A stretch of DNA of 64,000 nucleotides from contig CM072341.1 of assembly GCA_036874045.1 (NCBI GenBank), positions 15,884,501 through 15,948,500 of the forward strand, in the 5' to 3' direction. Position 1 is the stretch's first letter, and each line of letters starts with the position of its first letter. This DNA comes from Cymodocea nodosa (Eukaryota > Streptophyta > Magnoliopsida > Alismatales > Cymodoceaceae). Of the stretch, positions 1 through 14,200 are shown piece after piece. Both the position numbers and the translations under genes were made by a program. The notes under the pieces are model-generated. The model worked only from the letters and a program-made list of their open reading frames with translations, was not told the origin of the DNA and did no database searches.

Positions 1-80
1 ATTACGCCTAAAATCCTAAGTCCGGAACATGAATCCCAGACCCCTGCCCTGATTCTACCAACGAATGATAGATAACTCAC

Positions 81-285
81 CCAAAAAGTTTCCGTTCCAG
101 GTGGGAATCCACGATCCTCGTACTCTTCTCCGTCCGTCGGAGAAATCCGAATCTTTCCCGTCCGTGATTCTGCTGGTCGAGGCAGGCGATCTTTCGCTCG
201 AAGGAGGAAATGGGAAGAGAGCCGGGCGGGTGGGTTAAAGCCTCAACGCGGTGCGGAATCGGGGGACCATATCCGATTTAGTTAA
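81..285 (-). other. Possible 5' noncoding first exon of a gene running out of the window
   Basis: A GC-rich island stands out from very AT-rich surroundings. Read on the minus strand it ends in a good splice donor (GGGTGAGTTATC, with the intron GT at 80-79). No long reading frame is seen, so it would be a 5' untranslated exon of a leftward gene whose coding part lies outside the window. The upper boundary is only where the base composition changes. It could equally be a promoter fragment. Confidence 0.3.
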
Positions 286-520
286 TAAAGACCTAGTGGA
301 GTCCGTGGATGCTGTTGTCGGCCCCTGAGGGATAGGTTGTCCGGATGAATCATTTTCAAAATTTTGATAAACGTAAAAAAAAATTAATGATGTAGGGTGG
401 TTCTATCAATAATATGTAAATTTATTTAACTTTTTTAATTGATAAGAAAATATAATAATTAAGATTTAAATCTTGATAAAAAATATAAAATCATAAAATT
501 TTAGTTAAACCGATTATTTA

Positions 521-1176
521 AAGAATGTTTGTATACTTAGAAAATGATAGAAAACGTTTAAAAGAAAAATGGTAAAAAAAAAGTTAACATTTTCTAAGTA
601 TTTATGTATTAAATGATTTTTCGTTATTTTTTACTATTTTCCTCAATATATAAGAAAAAAAAATTTCCATTTTTTGACCTTTTGATCTCTAAAATTGATG
701 AAAAATAAATGAAAAGAAAATGACTTATCACATAATATATTAATAACATGTAATTTTGATATATAAATTATTTATATCTTTAATAGATGAAAATTGATAT
801 TATGAGAGATATATAGAATGATAAAAATATGTGAAATGTATTTTATGTTATAACAATTATTACAAATGACTCTATCTTATATTATTTAAAATAAATTTTG
901 TTATTCTCTATTTTGTAGATAAATATAAAAAATATTTAATTTATTAATTTCAATATTTTTATTTTATAAATAAATATATATATTTTATATTCTATAATTT
1001 TCCATCATTTTATGTATACAAACACACATATTTCAAATTCTATCATTTTATGTTTTATGCATAAATATCTTTATTTTTTATTAACTTTTCGTTAATTTCT
1101 ATTATTTTCTTTTTCATCATTTTCTATAATATTTCATTATTTTCTTTCCACTATTTTCTAATACACAAACATCTCC
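521..1176. mobile_element. Non-autonomous PIF/Harbinger-like MITE with TTA target duplication
   Basis: A 656-bp, AT-rich insertion is flanked by TTA on both sides (518-520 and 1177-1179). Its ends are imperfect inverted repeats: AAGAATGTTTGTATACTTAG on the left, and GGAGATGTTTGTGTATTAG when the right end is inverted. Motifs like ATTTTC(T/C)A repeat inward from both ends. There is no coding capacity. The TTA duplication and terminal repeats are typical of Tourist/PIF-Harbinger elements. Two longer insertions in this window (16340-17449 and 25052-26464) have related termini. Confidence 0.65.
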
Positions 1177-1179
1177 TTA

Positions 1180-2266
1180 GAGATTGTCGTCAATTTGTTT
1201 TCAATTTGTTTTATCTTGATTGTTCTAGATTCTTTAACATGTCGTGTTTATCTTTGAAGTTAAATTTATTTAAATCTGATAAATACATTTAAAAAAAAAT
1301 TACAAATATTATTTGTAGTTTTTCTTTAAAATTCTACCACAATAAAGATTTAAATTCCCTTTATTCATAGCAAGTAGCTTAAACTACCACACTAACAGAC
1401 TATATTACAATAGTTTTATATCACATACCATATAACAATCATTAAAACATAAAAGATATTCTTTAAAGTATTTAAATTAAATTTATCTATCATTCTTATG
1501 TGATCTAACCTAGTTTCACTTATTTATAAAATAAGCTGGATTTAGATTGAATCACTTGTTAAACGAGTCAAATCTATTTAGAGCAATGTATAAACGAATT
1601 AGGCATGAATGGATTAGGTTTAGTCTAATTTTGACTAGTTGAACACCACTAGAATAAAAGGACCAGCTTGAAAGAAATGCCAAGTGAAGAGAATGCTTAG
1701 ATTCTACAAGATTTAGACAAAACTAATGGACTCAATCTAACCTCTGCCTCTTCCCAGTTAGGTTGATCTCAATTAGGCTTAAATATTAATCTCCACTCCA
1801 TATATTATTATTTTTTTAACCTATTCAATTTAAAATTTTCAGACTCTAAAATATCTCTCTGTAATTCTAATTTAAAATTAATTCCTAAATATATAGAAAC
1901 ACATAATTCATAGAAAAACAAAGAAAACATTTTTTAAAAAAAAAAGAAATTACAGCATCTCTATACATCACAGAATTTCTGAATTTCCACTATGGCATCA
2001 TTGATATGTAATTTCTGAATTACATATGCAGACACCGTAAAAAAATGTCAAATCATGAATTCTTTGCAAAATCTCGATTATCCCCCAATCAATGAAATAT
2101 ATAACCAGCAATTATATGTAGAATAGAGAATGAAAAACGCGCCGATTTCTTCCACCATAACGCCATAAATAAGGGCATGCAACGTCGATAAACGGTGGTA
2201 TATTTTTATAAATTTTGCGATGAGAAATGGAGGGTTCATCATCTCTACGCTTTGAGTTCCCAGAGA
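1180..2266. other. AT-rich 3' flank of the IF3 gene
   Basis: No gene is recognised here. The stretch lies just downstream of the IF3 stop codon on the minus strand, so its right part should hold the 3' untranslated region and poly(A) signals. A/T runs make any single signal choice unsafe. Confidence 0.5.
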
Positions 2267-5200
2267 TTATCTGCTGAATATACCCCATCTTCGATCAATT
2301 TTATCTTCCTGTCTAGGGGCTTCACCTTCTGTTTTTCGCAGATTGAGGGTGTTTTCCCTGTTATCATTGTTCACCTCTGACTGCCTTTTATGTTCACCAA
2401 TGTCTGCAGCTTTAGATGCACTGAATACACCAAAACTTGAAGGTACAACACTTGGACTACAAGGGATGCCCTGTTGCTTCTTGGAATCTAACTGTGGATA
2501 CTTCTGATTATTTACGGGTGGAATCCTTGAAGGGAAGCTTACTCTTGAATTAAGACGACCAGGAAAAGGCTGGCGTTGCCTGAAATCAAACTCACCATGC
2601 ATTTGCTTCTCTTTAGGAGAGTATTGTGAACGGGAATCTCCTTTAGTATTAGGATGGTCAGGAGGCTGGCATTGCTTATCCAATTGGCCACGGTGTTCAT
2701 TTCTATCAGAAGGTGGCCGTACTGGAACTCTTCCACTGTTCAGTCTAGTATGGGCGTCGCTTGATTTATATCTGTTGCTGGGTGCAGTTGAAGGTTCTAA
2801 TCTGACGGTACTGGGGTCACTAGAAACAGTCCTGTGTATCTGGTTTTCTCTGGAATCAAGTCTTGAATTGGTTGTGTCAACCGTTGGTGGATAAGAGGGA
2901 TACCTTTGATTCATCGCAAGATCAACTTCTGAAGCAACAGGGGCTTTCAATTTATGAAAGTTCACACTACCAGATTCTTTGGAACAGGAATTAGGGTAAA
3001 AATATTCCAGATTTTCTAAGGCATGATTGGATTGTCTTGAAGTTTCCACAATCAGATCGGCATCATGACATTCTCCAGTTGATGTAGAATCTATTGGAAT
3101 CTCAATTCCATTTCCGCTCTTGTCACTCTTGCTGATTTTCTTTGCAGGATTTTTTTTGGTACCAAATTTGGCATGCCTGACAATGATATATGCGATTCCT
3201 TTTTCAACTCTACGAGGACCTTCTACAGCTGAATAATCTTCTATCTGAAATATAGCATAGACAACATTAATACGTTCAAAGAAAACATAGACAGCATTAA
3301 CAATAAATACCACATTTTCCATTGGTTTGTCAACTGAAAAATAAATTTTGTTTCTATTATTACAGCCCACTATTGATACTCAAAATTCATACCAAATTAT
3401 ATAGACGGTCAAGGACAATCCCTAAATCTTGTCTTTCAGCATCTAGCATATCAGATTTCTTTCCAGCTTCGGCAATAACCTATTACACGATAAAAAGCAA
3501 ATCAAAACCTTGAATATGGTTCAAGCAAGGGCCGCGTAAAGTATAAACAAGCATTCCATGGATAAAAAGACAATTTGATTAACAATGCGTTAGGAATGTT
3601 CAGTTTTTAAAGCAACAAAAAGTGAACCTAGAGAGAATTTATCCTAATGACAATTGAAATTTCCCCCTTTATTTTTGAGCTCCTTCAAAGTGAAAAGAAA
3701 TTTTGTAGTTTCTCAATATTAGGCTATCAGAGATAGGTCCATCTTCCACAAGAGCAATTAACCAAAAATTTCATAATGATTGTTCAAAGTGTAAATTATG
3801 GTTAGCTGTTGATTCTAAAATCGTTGAGATCATAAAAATTTAATTTATAATAAGTCTTTATTTATAATAAATATATAAAATGCGCTAAACATAAATATAT
3901 TGAAATTGATTGTTGAAGTAAAAACATTTAAATACATAACCGATTGGTATTTAGTAAACATAGACCTCATATCATATGTAGAGTATTATAAAGCACTCAC
4001 ACGATCGCTGGACAAATACAAAACAACGAAAAGGCAGTACCTTCACTCTGTAGCCATGCTCCATCAATCGTTTTACTGTTTCTGCTTTTATTTTGAGGTC
4101 TTTTTGCTCCTTGAAAAGAATCAAACAAGCATTATCGTTAGATTAGCATTACAAAATTATAAATAATGGTTTTGAAATTTTGACAACTGCATCATATAAT
4201 ATCCCTTCGCAACATATCGAGGTTCCTGTTGAATGAACCTCTCATAGAAGCACCTGAGAAGGTGAACTGCAATATCAACTTGGAGGAACTAGAGGGCACT
4301 CAAACAATCCACCACTAAAAGTATAATGCTTCCAAGGGAACTACAACATATCACCAAGGAGAAATGTTCAATTTGACCCACATCATGTATAATGCAATGA
4401 ACACTGGCCAACCTACCATCAACATGAGGATCGTAGACCTTACCACAAGCAGATCTATTCCAACACTTCACACTGATAAATATGTTGTAGACATAGCTAT
4501 TCTGGAAGATGCAACATGGAGAACCCTAGATCCACCACTAGAGGTATAATACTTCCAAGGGGCCTACGGCATATCACCAAGGAGAAATATTTGGCTTGGC
4601 CCACATCATGTACAATGCAATGAACATTGGCCAACCTACTATCAACACAAGGATCATATGCCAAGACCTTACCACAAGGAGATCTATTCTGACACTTCAC
4701 ACTGATAAATATGTTGCAAGCTTAGCCATTTTGGAAGGTGCAACACAGAGAATCCTAGATTCTCAGGGTGTCCTAGACTTGTTAGATTGCCTAAAGTACA
4801 TCTCAAAGGGTGTGACAAGTTCCTGATCTAGTAGCATTCCTTAGAGTAAGTCTAGAAATAGAGCCATGACGACCATGATGTTGTAGGTTGCTCAACTAGC
4901 TGACATCACCTAGTCCTTTTTGATAGGAGCACCTCAAACTCCTCACCTGGCTAAGATAATCACTGAAGATAAGAATATGCAAGATACCACCATATAGGTA
5001 CCTTACAATTCCCTAAACAGCTTACCTAGCTAGTACTAGATTTTCTTCAGGTTCCCATGAGTAGCCTATAGCAGATGCCTACATGAGACTTTTGCATGAG
5101 TCTTCATGGTCTATCTAATCACAAACAACAAAAAAGACATTACGCAAACAACTATGCATATAATATCACTTAATCATCATAGAGTCATGAAATCATGCAC

Positions 5201-8200
5201 CCAATATATCTTTCATGCATCATAATTACATAAGCAAGATTATTGTGACAAAATTATGCTTGTATTAAAGATTGTACATTGCATATTTAATTATCACAGC
5301 ACAATAGCACATTAAGCATGCACATATTATCAAGATTAAAATTACAGTGATCTATGCATGATTCATGCATGCTTTTTGTCACATTGGTTACAAACATGAT
5401 AATTTTTACAACACAAATTATAAGCATTAAAAATAAAAACGTATGTTAAAAGTTTATCTTAAAATCAATTGATGGTGAGAGACTGAGAACTATGTTATAA
5501 AGTCAGGTTCCACAACATCATTTTCCGATGTGAGATATTTCATTTCAACACTCCCCTACACTTATAACATTCTCTTTTAACTTACAAGTATCTTACAAGT
5601 GACATGTATAAATCCACTTTGATACCATGTTAAAAGTTTATTTCAAAACTAATTGGTTGTGAAAGAACGAAACATCACATTATAAAGTTAGATTTTACCA
5701 CATCATTTGCCAACGTGAGACATTTCATTTCAACAATGCCAAACAAAGATTCTACATGAAATAAAATCAAGGGTGCATATTCCAATGGTACAAGTTACCT
5801 TCTAATAGTAACATCTCCCAATCTAGAAAATCAAATTCACATGAAATCTTGTTGGATGTCATTTTTCTTTGCTTGTTTCATTTCATCTTGCACTTTCGTT
5901 AATTTCGTTTTGGTTCAGTCTACTTAAGGCATGTGTGGGCACCCTTCTATCTTGTTTTTATTGGTATTTCATTTGTTGTCACTCAAAAACAATTAGGTGG
6001 ACCTAAACCCACTAATTTCTGCATAACCAGAGGCCAAGATCTGGAGTCCAATTTGGTTAAGAACCAGATGGCCAAGTAATTTGTCTGAGTTGTGCTTTCA
6101 TGTTCTTAAGCTTCTGTGTCTCCATTCTTCTACTCACCTTGCAACCGAAATGGCTCAGAAGGGACATGAAGGTATGGGTTTCCATCCTCTTTTGGTAGCT
6201 TTAATGGGTGTACCAGTGAAAGTGTGTTTTGATTGTCATTGGAAAGATCAAAGAGTTTGCAAGATGCACTTGGAGGATTAAGAGTTGGGAAAGGGTGTGC
6301 AGATTCTGTAAATTCAGTCAAGACAACAGTCAAGAAAGGGGTAGTTTTGCAAGGTTTCTAGATAAGGAACTGAATACAATGAACCTTACGGAGCTGGTGA
6401 GGATGAAAGACAGGAATGGTGTGCCTCAGTGACACTGCAGCTTTAGAGCAGCAATGTACATGTAAAGAGACTCCACCAGATTAATCTCTACTGGGATTTT
6501 TCCAACCTCAATCCATTCACAAATATTTTCTGTGTGTCTCTTGCACTTGTGCATCTGTTGTCAACCAAAGCTCCTTTCCAGCCATTGTCACTATCAATGT
6601 ATTTGTCGCCTGTGCATTCACTGCCTAATACATTTACCACCTACACATCCACCACCAAGGTGTTTGTTGCTCATGTGTCTATTACCTGTGCACATTCTCT
6701 GTCCATGCATCCACCACCCAACGTATTCTCCACCCACGTGTTTTCTATCTATGCATGCCCTACATGCTACAATTACCTGTGCATCCTTCGCCACTCATGC
6801 ATCCTTTGTCAACTACTACCGCATGCATGCCAACTACTATTGCATGCATGTTGTCCACTCATTGCCACCACTTGCGTATCCACCACCTACTACCACCTCC
6901 ATCCATGCCTATGTTGACAATAAGGAAGAAAGGGGCACAAAGGAGAAGAAAGAAAAATAAAAAGAAATGAAAAGGAAAAGGAAAAATAAGTGAAGAAAAA
7001 GAAAAAAATAATGAAAAGGAGAAGAGAAAATTAAAAAAAGATAAAATGAAAAAAATGAAATGAAAAATAAAGGGAAAAATAATGTGATTGTGAGTAAATA
7101 ATAAAGTGACTGTGTGACCACAATGGAAAGTCATTATGCAAGGTAAACAAGTATGAAAAATTAAAGAAAATTGATGTAACATCTCTTTCTTTACATTTTC
7201 GTCATTTTTTGTCTAAGTACACAAACATTGGAAGTTTAATTTCTGTTATTTTCCATTAGGTGTACAAATATTAAAAAAAAACTTCTAAAAAAAATTTGTC
7301 ATTTTCCTTTTTCATCATTTTTCATGTTCTCATTTTCCTTTCCCTCCATTTTCCAAGTGCACAAATAGGTTCCAATACATTTTTGTCAAGTGAATTGAGT
7401 GCCTTCAATGAACACTCCTGATTCAGTAAACCTACAGCAAACAAGGTTGAGTTCTTGAAGCTGCAACACCTGTTTCAGGAGACAGATTATGAAAACTTGA
7501 TCAAGGACAAGAATTTCTGGAGAGCCAAGTTGGTCTGTCAAGGCTCAGAGTTCAAATAAGAGCCAATATTCTGCTATTCTCCTGGACAGGCCGGTCCACA
7601 TGCATGTTGGCCAAATCCTCTGTAAGCCCATATAAAAGAAGAATCTGAGCAATTTAAAGAAGTTGATGGGGGGTCATGTTGAATTAGGGGATGGTGGGTT
7701 TCTTTCAAGTCGAGGTGGATGAAGAGGGCTTCAGGGATGGGAGCATGGCAAGTTTCTCTCAAATTGTTCTTAGCATTACTAATGTATTGACTCTCGAATA
7801 TAAGTTGCAGGGCCTAAGAGGTTAACAAAGTCCCAAGTGAGGCTGCTGCTTCAACAGTTGTGTCATTATTCAAGAGTGTGCTCCTGCCTATTGCCACTCA
7901 GAGGAAGATGCTTGCGAAGAGGCAATATTCAGACTTTAATTAGGGGTTGGAATGGCCAGTCAACATGTTTTTGATCTGCCACTTCCAGCTACCATTCCAA
8001 CTCCATTTCCCATGTCAACACATATGCCAAGGGCAGGTTGCTGAAGGAGGTAAATAAGATGCTAGGCAGAGAAACCTGATCTACGTTTGGCCATCTGTGT
8101 TGTTGAACTAAATTGTGGATTGTGGAACTAGATGCTTCCTTTAACTTAAATGCATGGCCTGGACTAAGTTGCACTTGGAAGTTGTGTTACTGTACAATTT

Positions 8201-11200
8201 TCTTCAAGTTTTTTTAAGGAAAGTAAGATGAATCTCATTAAAAACTAATAGGATACATCCAGCAAGAAAATGATTTACCGAAGTGGAAAATCAGGAACAG
8301 AGGAAAGAGAGGGATACAAGAAAAAAAATAGAAGACTCATTATAGTAATAGACCCAACTCTCCCACAGCTACCTTGCAGATCTTACCATTTCATCCACAG
8401 AACAAGTTTCAGATTAAAAAACTATCTGGTTTCAGTTGTTCCACACTGAGCAGCAAACTGCATCTATCAAAAGGAGAAATTTATACTTGGCTGTACTAAG
8501 CTTCCCATGCAGAATCCTTGTCGTTTCTTGTACAGACTATATTCTACAATTGAAAAGCCATGCTGCCCTGCATCACAAGTGGTGTCAGTGAATCCCAAAT
8601 CTTCTTGCAAACACTGCAAGTAAAAAATAAGTGATCCATGGTTCTTCGACAATATCACAAAGGCTGCATGGCATATTAGAGTGAGGCATCCATTTGCTCC
8701 AATATTTCTTAGTAAACAGTCTTTCATGACAGAGGAACCACAACAAAACCATCACCTTCATGGGTAACTTGGCCTTCCATACAACTTTATAAAATTCTTT
8801 AACTGCATAATTACCCTTCTTCAGCATCATTGTGAAAAATCCCTACCTCCCTAACACAACCTTCTTGGATTCAAGACAAAAAACAGCAGGGAAATTATCT
8901 TTGGTAACTGGACTTTCCAGCCATCTATCCTGCCAAAATTTGATTCTATCACCATTCCCCAATTTGAAAGTCACATTGCCATAGAAAAGAAATCTCAGTT
9001 GAGATAAAGTTGACCTGAAGTGGGAGATACTGTATGAATAATTGTGGATCACATAGCACCCTGTTAAATTTCCAACTCCAAAGCTTTTTGATCGGCAAGG
9101 CTGTGAAGTGCTTTAGAGAAATCATCCCCAGACTACAGCCATCTTCTAAAACTACTTTCCAACACTTGGATAACTCCAGTGGGTAGTTTGAAACTGATAT
9201 ATAGAAAACTGGGATAAATGTTGACACCTTTCAGCAGTACGATTCTACACCCAAGGCTCAAGTACCTCAATTTCCATCCTTCAAACCATCTAGTGACTCT
9301 GTCAACCATTCTTTACCAATCAGATTTTCTGGGCCTTTGGGTCAACAAAGGCAACTCAAGCCTAAATAGCTACAAGGAAGATTGTCTACCTTGCATCCCA
9401 GAAAAGTAGCAAATTCTCTTACTCATTTGCACCTAAAAGTGAGTTTTTATGAAAATTTATTTTTAGGCCAGGTATCATTTCAAAGATCATCAAAATGAAC
9501 TTAAGAGACTTCAAACATTGCCATGAGGAATCACGAAACAATGTGCAATCAGCATACTGAATGAAGTACAGGGATACCAAGTGAGCAACCACCCCCTCCC
9601 AACCCTTGAGCAGCCCTCCACATTTTTATCACACATAAAAGCAAGGATGCTAACTCCCAAATTGATAAGCAAAGGAGAGAGAGGGTCCCTCTATCTCACT
9701 CCTCGCCCAAAATGAAAGAAGTTCCCTGCCTTTTCCTTTAGCAGTATAGTCCCTTTTGGCAATTGAATGGCGTTGTCTATCTACTTGCCCATATATTGGG
9801 AAAACCATATGCTTTCAATGAATCCTTCAGATACCTTCAAAGAGTAGCCTTTACTTCTAGGACCTGGTGCACTTGTTCTGAAGTTGGTTTGAAATGAAGT
9901 AATTTGCTAGGGATCTACCCTTCACAAAAGCAGTTTGACAAGGATGCAGAATCTTGCCAACCACCACAGCAGCCAATTAACTAAAATTTTAGTCAAAATC
10001 TTCATAGAAGTATTCAGAAAATTAACTGGGTGGTAATCTCCAATATCCACCGAAGGCTTCTTCGGAATAAGGAACAGGAAAGCCCTGTTAATGGGTTCTA
10101 GGCTACCTTTATTAGCCAAGAATTCTTTAACCAATGCCAACAGATCCTGCTCAATCAAATCATAAAACTCCTGAAAAATGATGAAGGGAATCCTTCTGGC
10201 CGAGACAATTTACCCCTAGAAAGAGAGAAAACTACCTTTTAATTTCCTTAGGCATGCATTTCAACACCAACTTGTATTAGTCCTCTGTCAGCCTCAAGAG
10301 TACATTGAATTGCCACTATGGTCATCAAACCCCTGTCCCTGAACAGCTTCTTGTAGAAATTTGTAGTTCCAATCTCCACATCCGTCCCCTCCAAAACTTC
10401 CTCCACTCTCATCTTGGGGATTCTATACAAACATCACTGTGGAAGCAAGAAATGGTAGAAGAGTTGATTGACTTCATTGATCAAAAAGAGGCATCTATAT
10501 ATAGAGGATATACAATCACAACCATCTTTTTTTTTTATACTCTCACATGCTCCTCTCACTCTCCCTCTTTCTCCTTTTTCTACAAGGAGTCATGTGCATT
10601 GCTATCTCTCTCCCCATTCGTTCTTTCTTTGTTATAGGTGGTGCCTATGAAACTTCAGGTGAGCTAAGAGCCTAAGAGGTCATTGACAAAAGTATGGCCA
10701 ACAGTAGCCAATGATGGTCATGGTTGGCATGGCCAACTGGGGGTTCTAGGTTAGTGGCTAGGGTATTGTTCTAAAGAAGCTCTAGTACCATGTTGTGTTT
10801 GTAAAAAAAGAGAGATAAGATAGGGATGGGAGGAAATTACATACATGGTGGTTCACTGGAGGCTAAGATTCATATGACACAAGGGATCCAGTTACCATTA
10901 AAAACATGCATAATCCACTAATTATACCATTAACAGGGCTGTTGATTTTTTACATAACTAATTTTTGCATGTCATTGACCACCTTTACAAAAATCTCACT
11001 TAATAATCTTGTAAACAAACAATACAAGGTATTTTTCCAAAGTGATTTTCCTTTTGTAATAAAATATACATCACACAATGGCCTTCACAATAGACATACA
11101 TGGTTACAGGAATTACTTCTAGTAGTTTGGAACTACATTATCCTAAGGATGTCCTAACCTTATAGTCTCTCTCTACACCTATGCACATAATTGTTAATAC

Positions 11201-14200
11201 TTAACCAACTGAAATAAATAAATGGTTATCTTTTACAAAATTCTAATAGTGGGCACTAGCTTTATTTGAAAACCATTATAAAAAAGAGCTTATTAAGATG
11301 AAGACTTACAATTTTCTCAGAGAAACGAACCATTTTACACTCATTTTTTCGTAGAGTGGTCTCAGCCTGTAAGAAATGAAATTACTCTTAAATCCATAAT
11401 CTAGAGAAATTTTTCAACAAAACAAAAGCTTATACAAAACATTGGAATGCGTCATCAGTTTACATAGAGCTTACATTCAACCTCATGGGCATTTAAAGGA
11501 TAAACATGCCTAAAATAATATTTGCATGGACAAGCAGAGTACAAACAGCAAGAGTTCACTAACAACATCCCAACATAGTGGCACGATCCTGTCCATTTTT
11601 ACATATGTAACATTGAACTCAATCTTTCAATTTCCAAAAAAACAATCTCCACATGATTAACATTTCCAAAGAAACAAAAAGGCAACCAAAAGAGATTTCC
11701 TTTCCTTTTACTTGATGCTTTAACTGTTATAGGCAAGAAACTAACACTCTATACCACCTTACATAGATATCCATACATCTGTTAACTCATACAACTACAA
11801 ACAACATAACCTAACAATTTCCTGGAATAATAATTATAATTTCATGATAAGATCCATATTTTTTATTAAAAGAAATGATGTCATCAGCTTAACATAATGG
11901 TGAATCAGCTTCCAATGCATAATTGACAGGAAATGCCCTTCCACATTCACACAAAGGAATTGTTTGGCACTCTGATTGACACTGACTTGCTATAAAATTA
12001 ATGTTTTAAATAGTAGATTACCTTCGATTTTGCAACGGCTTTATCCCTTATTTTCTTTTGATACTTCTCTTTGTGGAAGTCTATGATCTTACAAACAGGA
12101 GGTTCTGATTTACAGTCAACCTATTGCAATAAATATTACATCGACAATCAATTTTCATAATATAAAATATCAGCAAATAAAATCCCACGCTGACAGCACA
12201 TCATTCATATTGATGGATAAATTAAATCAAGATTCACATTAATCAATTCTTTCTAAAGTTTATCTTGCTGGTTTCCAAGTAGTAAAAAGAATATTATGTT
12301 TGTTCAAGGAAACAACAAAAGCTTTTAATATAAGCATCTAGCCAACTTATTAGCTCTTAAGGGGATAATCATTTGTACTTAATCACTGATTGTTCTTCAA
12401 CCTATAATGTTGGTACACATGATACACAAAAAAAGAAAAATAAAATAAAAGAAACAAGCATGGCACCATGAGATGAGATACTTTCATTGAGAGACTAATG
12501 AATGTTTGCCAAGACTTTCAAAATTAATATTATAAACAATAACGGAAGGATACCACAAGTTCCACTAGACAAAAGCTTGTCATTCAATAGAATGCCTCAT
12601 TTAACAGGAGCTACTGTTTGATAGATGACCTTACTCCATGCTTCATGTAACAAAGCTCTTAATTGTGTATAAGTGAAACAGCATAGGATTTTCCTAAAGA
12701 GTGACAACACAGGAAACCAAAAACCCACTTACAAATGATCCTTGTATGAGATGAAATTCTTAAGCTTGCATTCAGCTGACTTGCTGTTCATCCCTTGATA
12801 GATAGAGGTGGTAAGAACATCATGGGCAAACCCATTTGTGTGCCTCGACTAGCGTTACTTACCTTAGGAGTTAGGATGCATTTATAAATACCCAATAATG
12901 TACGGTAATAGGTAAGAATTTTGGCCCTACCTTTTCCTCTCTAGAACCTGTCAAGAAGATCTACAATACTCTACAGACCACATAAGAGGATGAAAAGAAT
13001 ATCGATAGGATTTTTAATGTCTACAAACAGTTATTCACTGATCGTCAAGGAGGACATTCTGTTCAAAACCACTTCCAGACTTCTGAGCACTTACTGATGA
13101 ACTTGAGGTTCATCAAACAGTGATGACACACACAAACTTTGGACGTATCGGAACTAATTGACAGTAGCAGCATATAGTCTGAATCTTAAGCTGGCTAATC
13201 AGGTTCAAGGACAGATATTGGAAAGCAATAATGTTCCTGATTTAGAAATTGTCTTCTCCTAGATGTTGCACATTTCTACTGCCACACCTTGGATTCTCCC
13301 GGATGAAGCATATACTACAATCTAGCAAGGGATCTCTACTTGCAAATGGCAGAAGCACAAAGGTTTTTCTTTTAAAAAAGGGGTCAGACAAGGCATTCTT
13401 TCTCCCCTTTTCCTTAATTTTGGTGTGAGCGTACTGACCCTGATGTGTGATAGGGCAATGGAAGATGGCTGGCTTGAAGGATGTTCTATAGGACCTAGAA
13501 ACCAAAAGATATATATTCTTCAGTATGCAGATGACATGCTAATGTTCTGTGGTGCTTTTTCAGATAAGATAATCAATTTAAAATTCATGCTGCGATGCTT
13601 TCACATGATTTCCAGATTGAAAGTGAATTTCTTGAAGAGTACCCTGAGGGAAGTTCGCATAAGTAAAGATCTATTATCTTCCTGGGCTTCTGAATTGAAT
13701 GACAAAACAGAATTCCTACCAATTAAGTATCTTGGTCTAACCCCTTGCCTACAAGAACACAAAGAAGTCTGATTGCCATGCACTTTGGGAAACTAGGTAT
13801 TCAAGCTTTGCAGAATGTCTTATTCTGCTGAAAGGTGTGCTATCCAGCTTGCCAATGCTTCACATGTCCGTCATCTGTTGCCTAAAGGCATGCTGCAAGT
13901 ATAAAGAAGGATAATGCCAGCTGGCTTTGCAAAAAGAGGCATTCACTTGGAACCTGGTCTAAAGTTTGCCAGAATTTCAGAAATGGGAGATTAGTTATCA
14001 AAGATCTAAGGGAGTTTAATAAGGCACTCCCGTTAAAGTGGCTATGGAATTTTAAGGCTGATCCCAACTTGCTACAGATCATAATTAAGAAGGCCAAATT
14101 ACCAAAGGAAGACAGTACAGCAAAATGTTCAAAACTGGTATCATCAATATGATGGTTCAGACTTAAGGGTCAAGAATTTTAGAAAATTTTATAATGAAGC

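Noticed and set aside
6532-7182. Frames on both strands over the CCACC-rich and purine tracts
   Set aside because: Composition-driven: His/Cys/Leu-rich or Phe/Ser/Leu-rich strings with no family resemblance.
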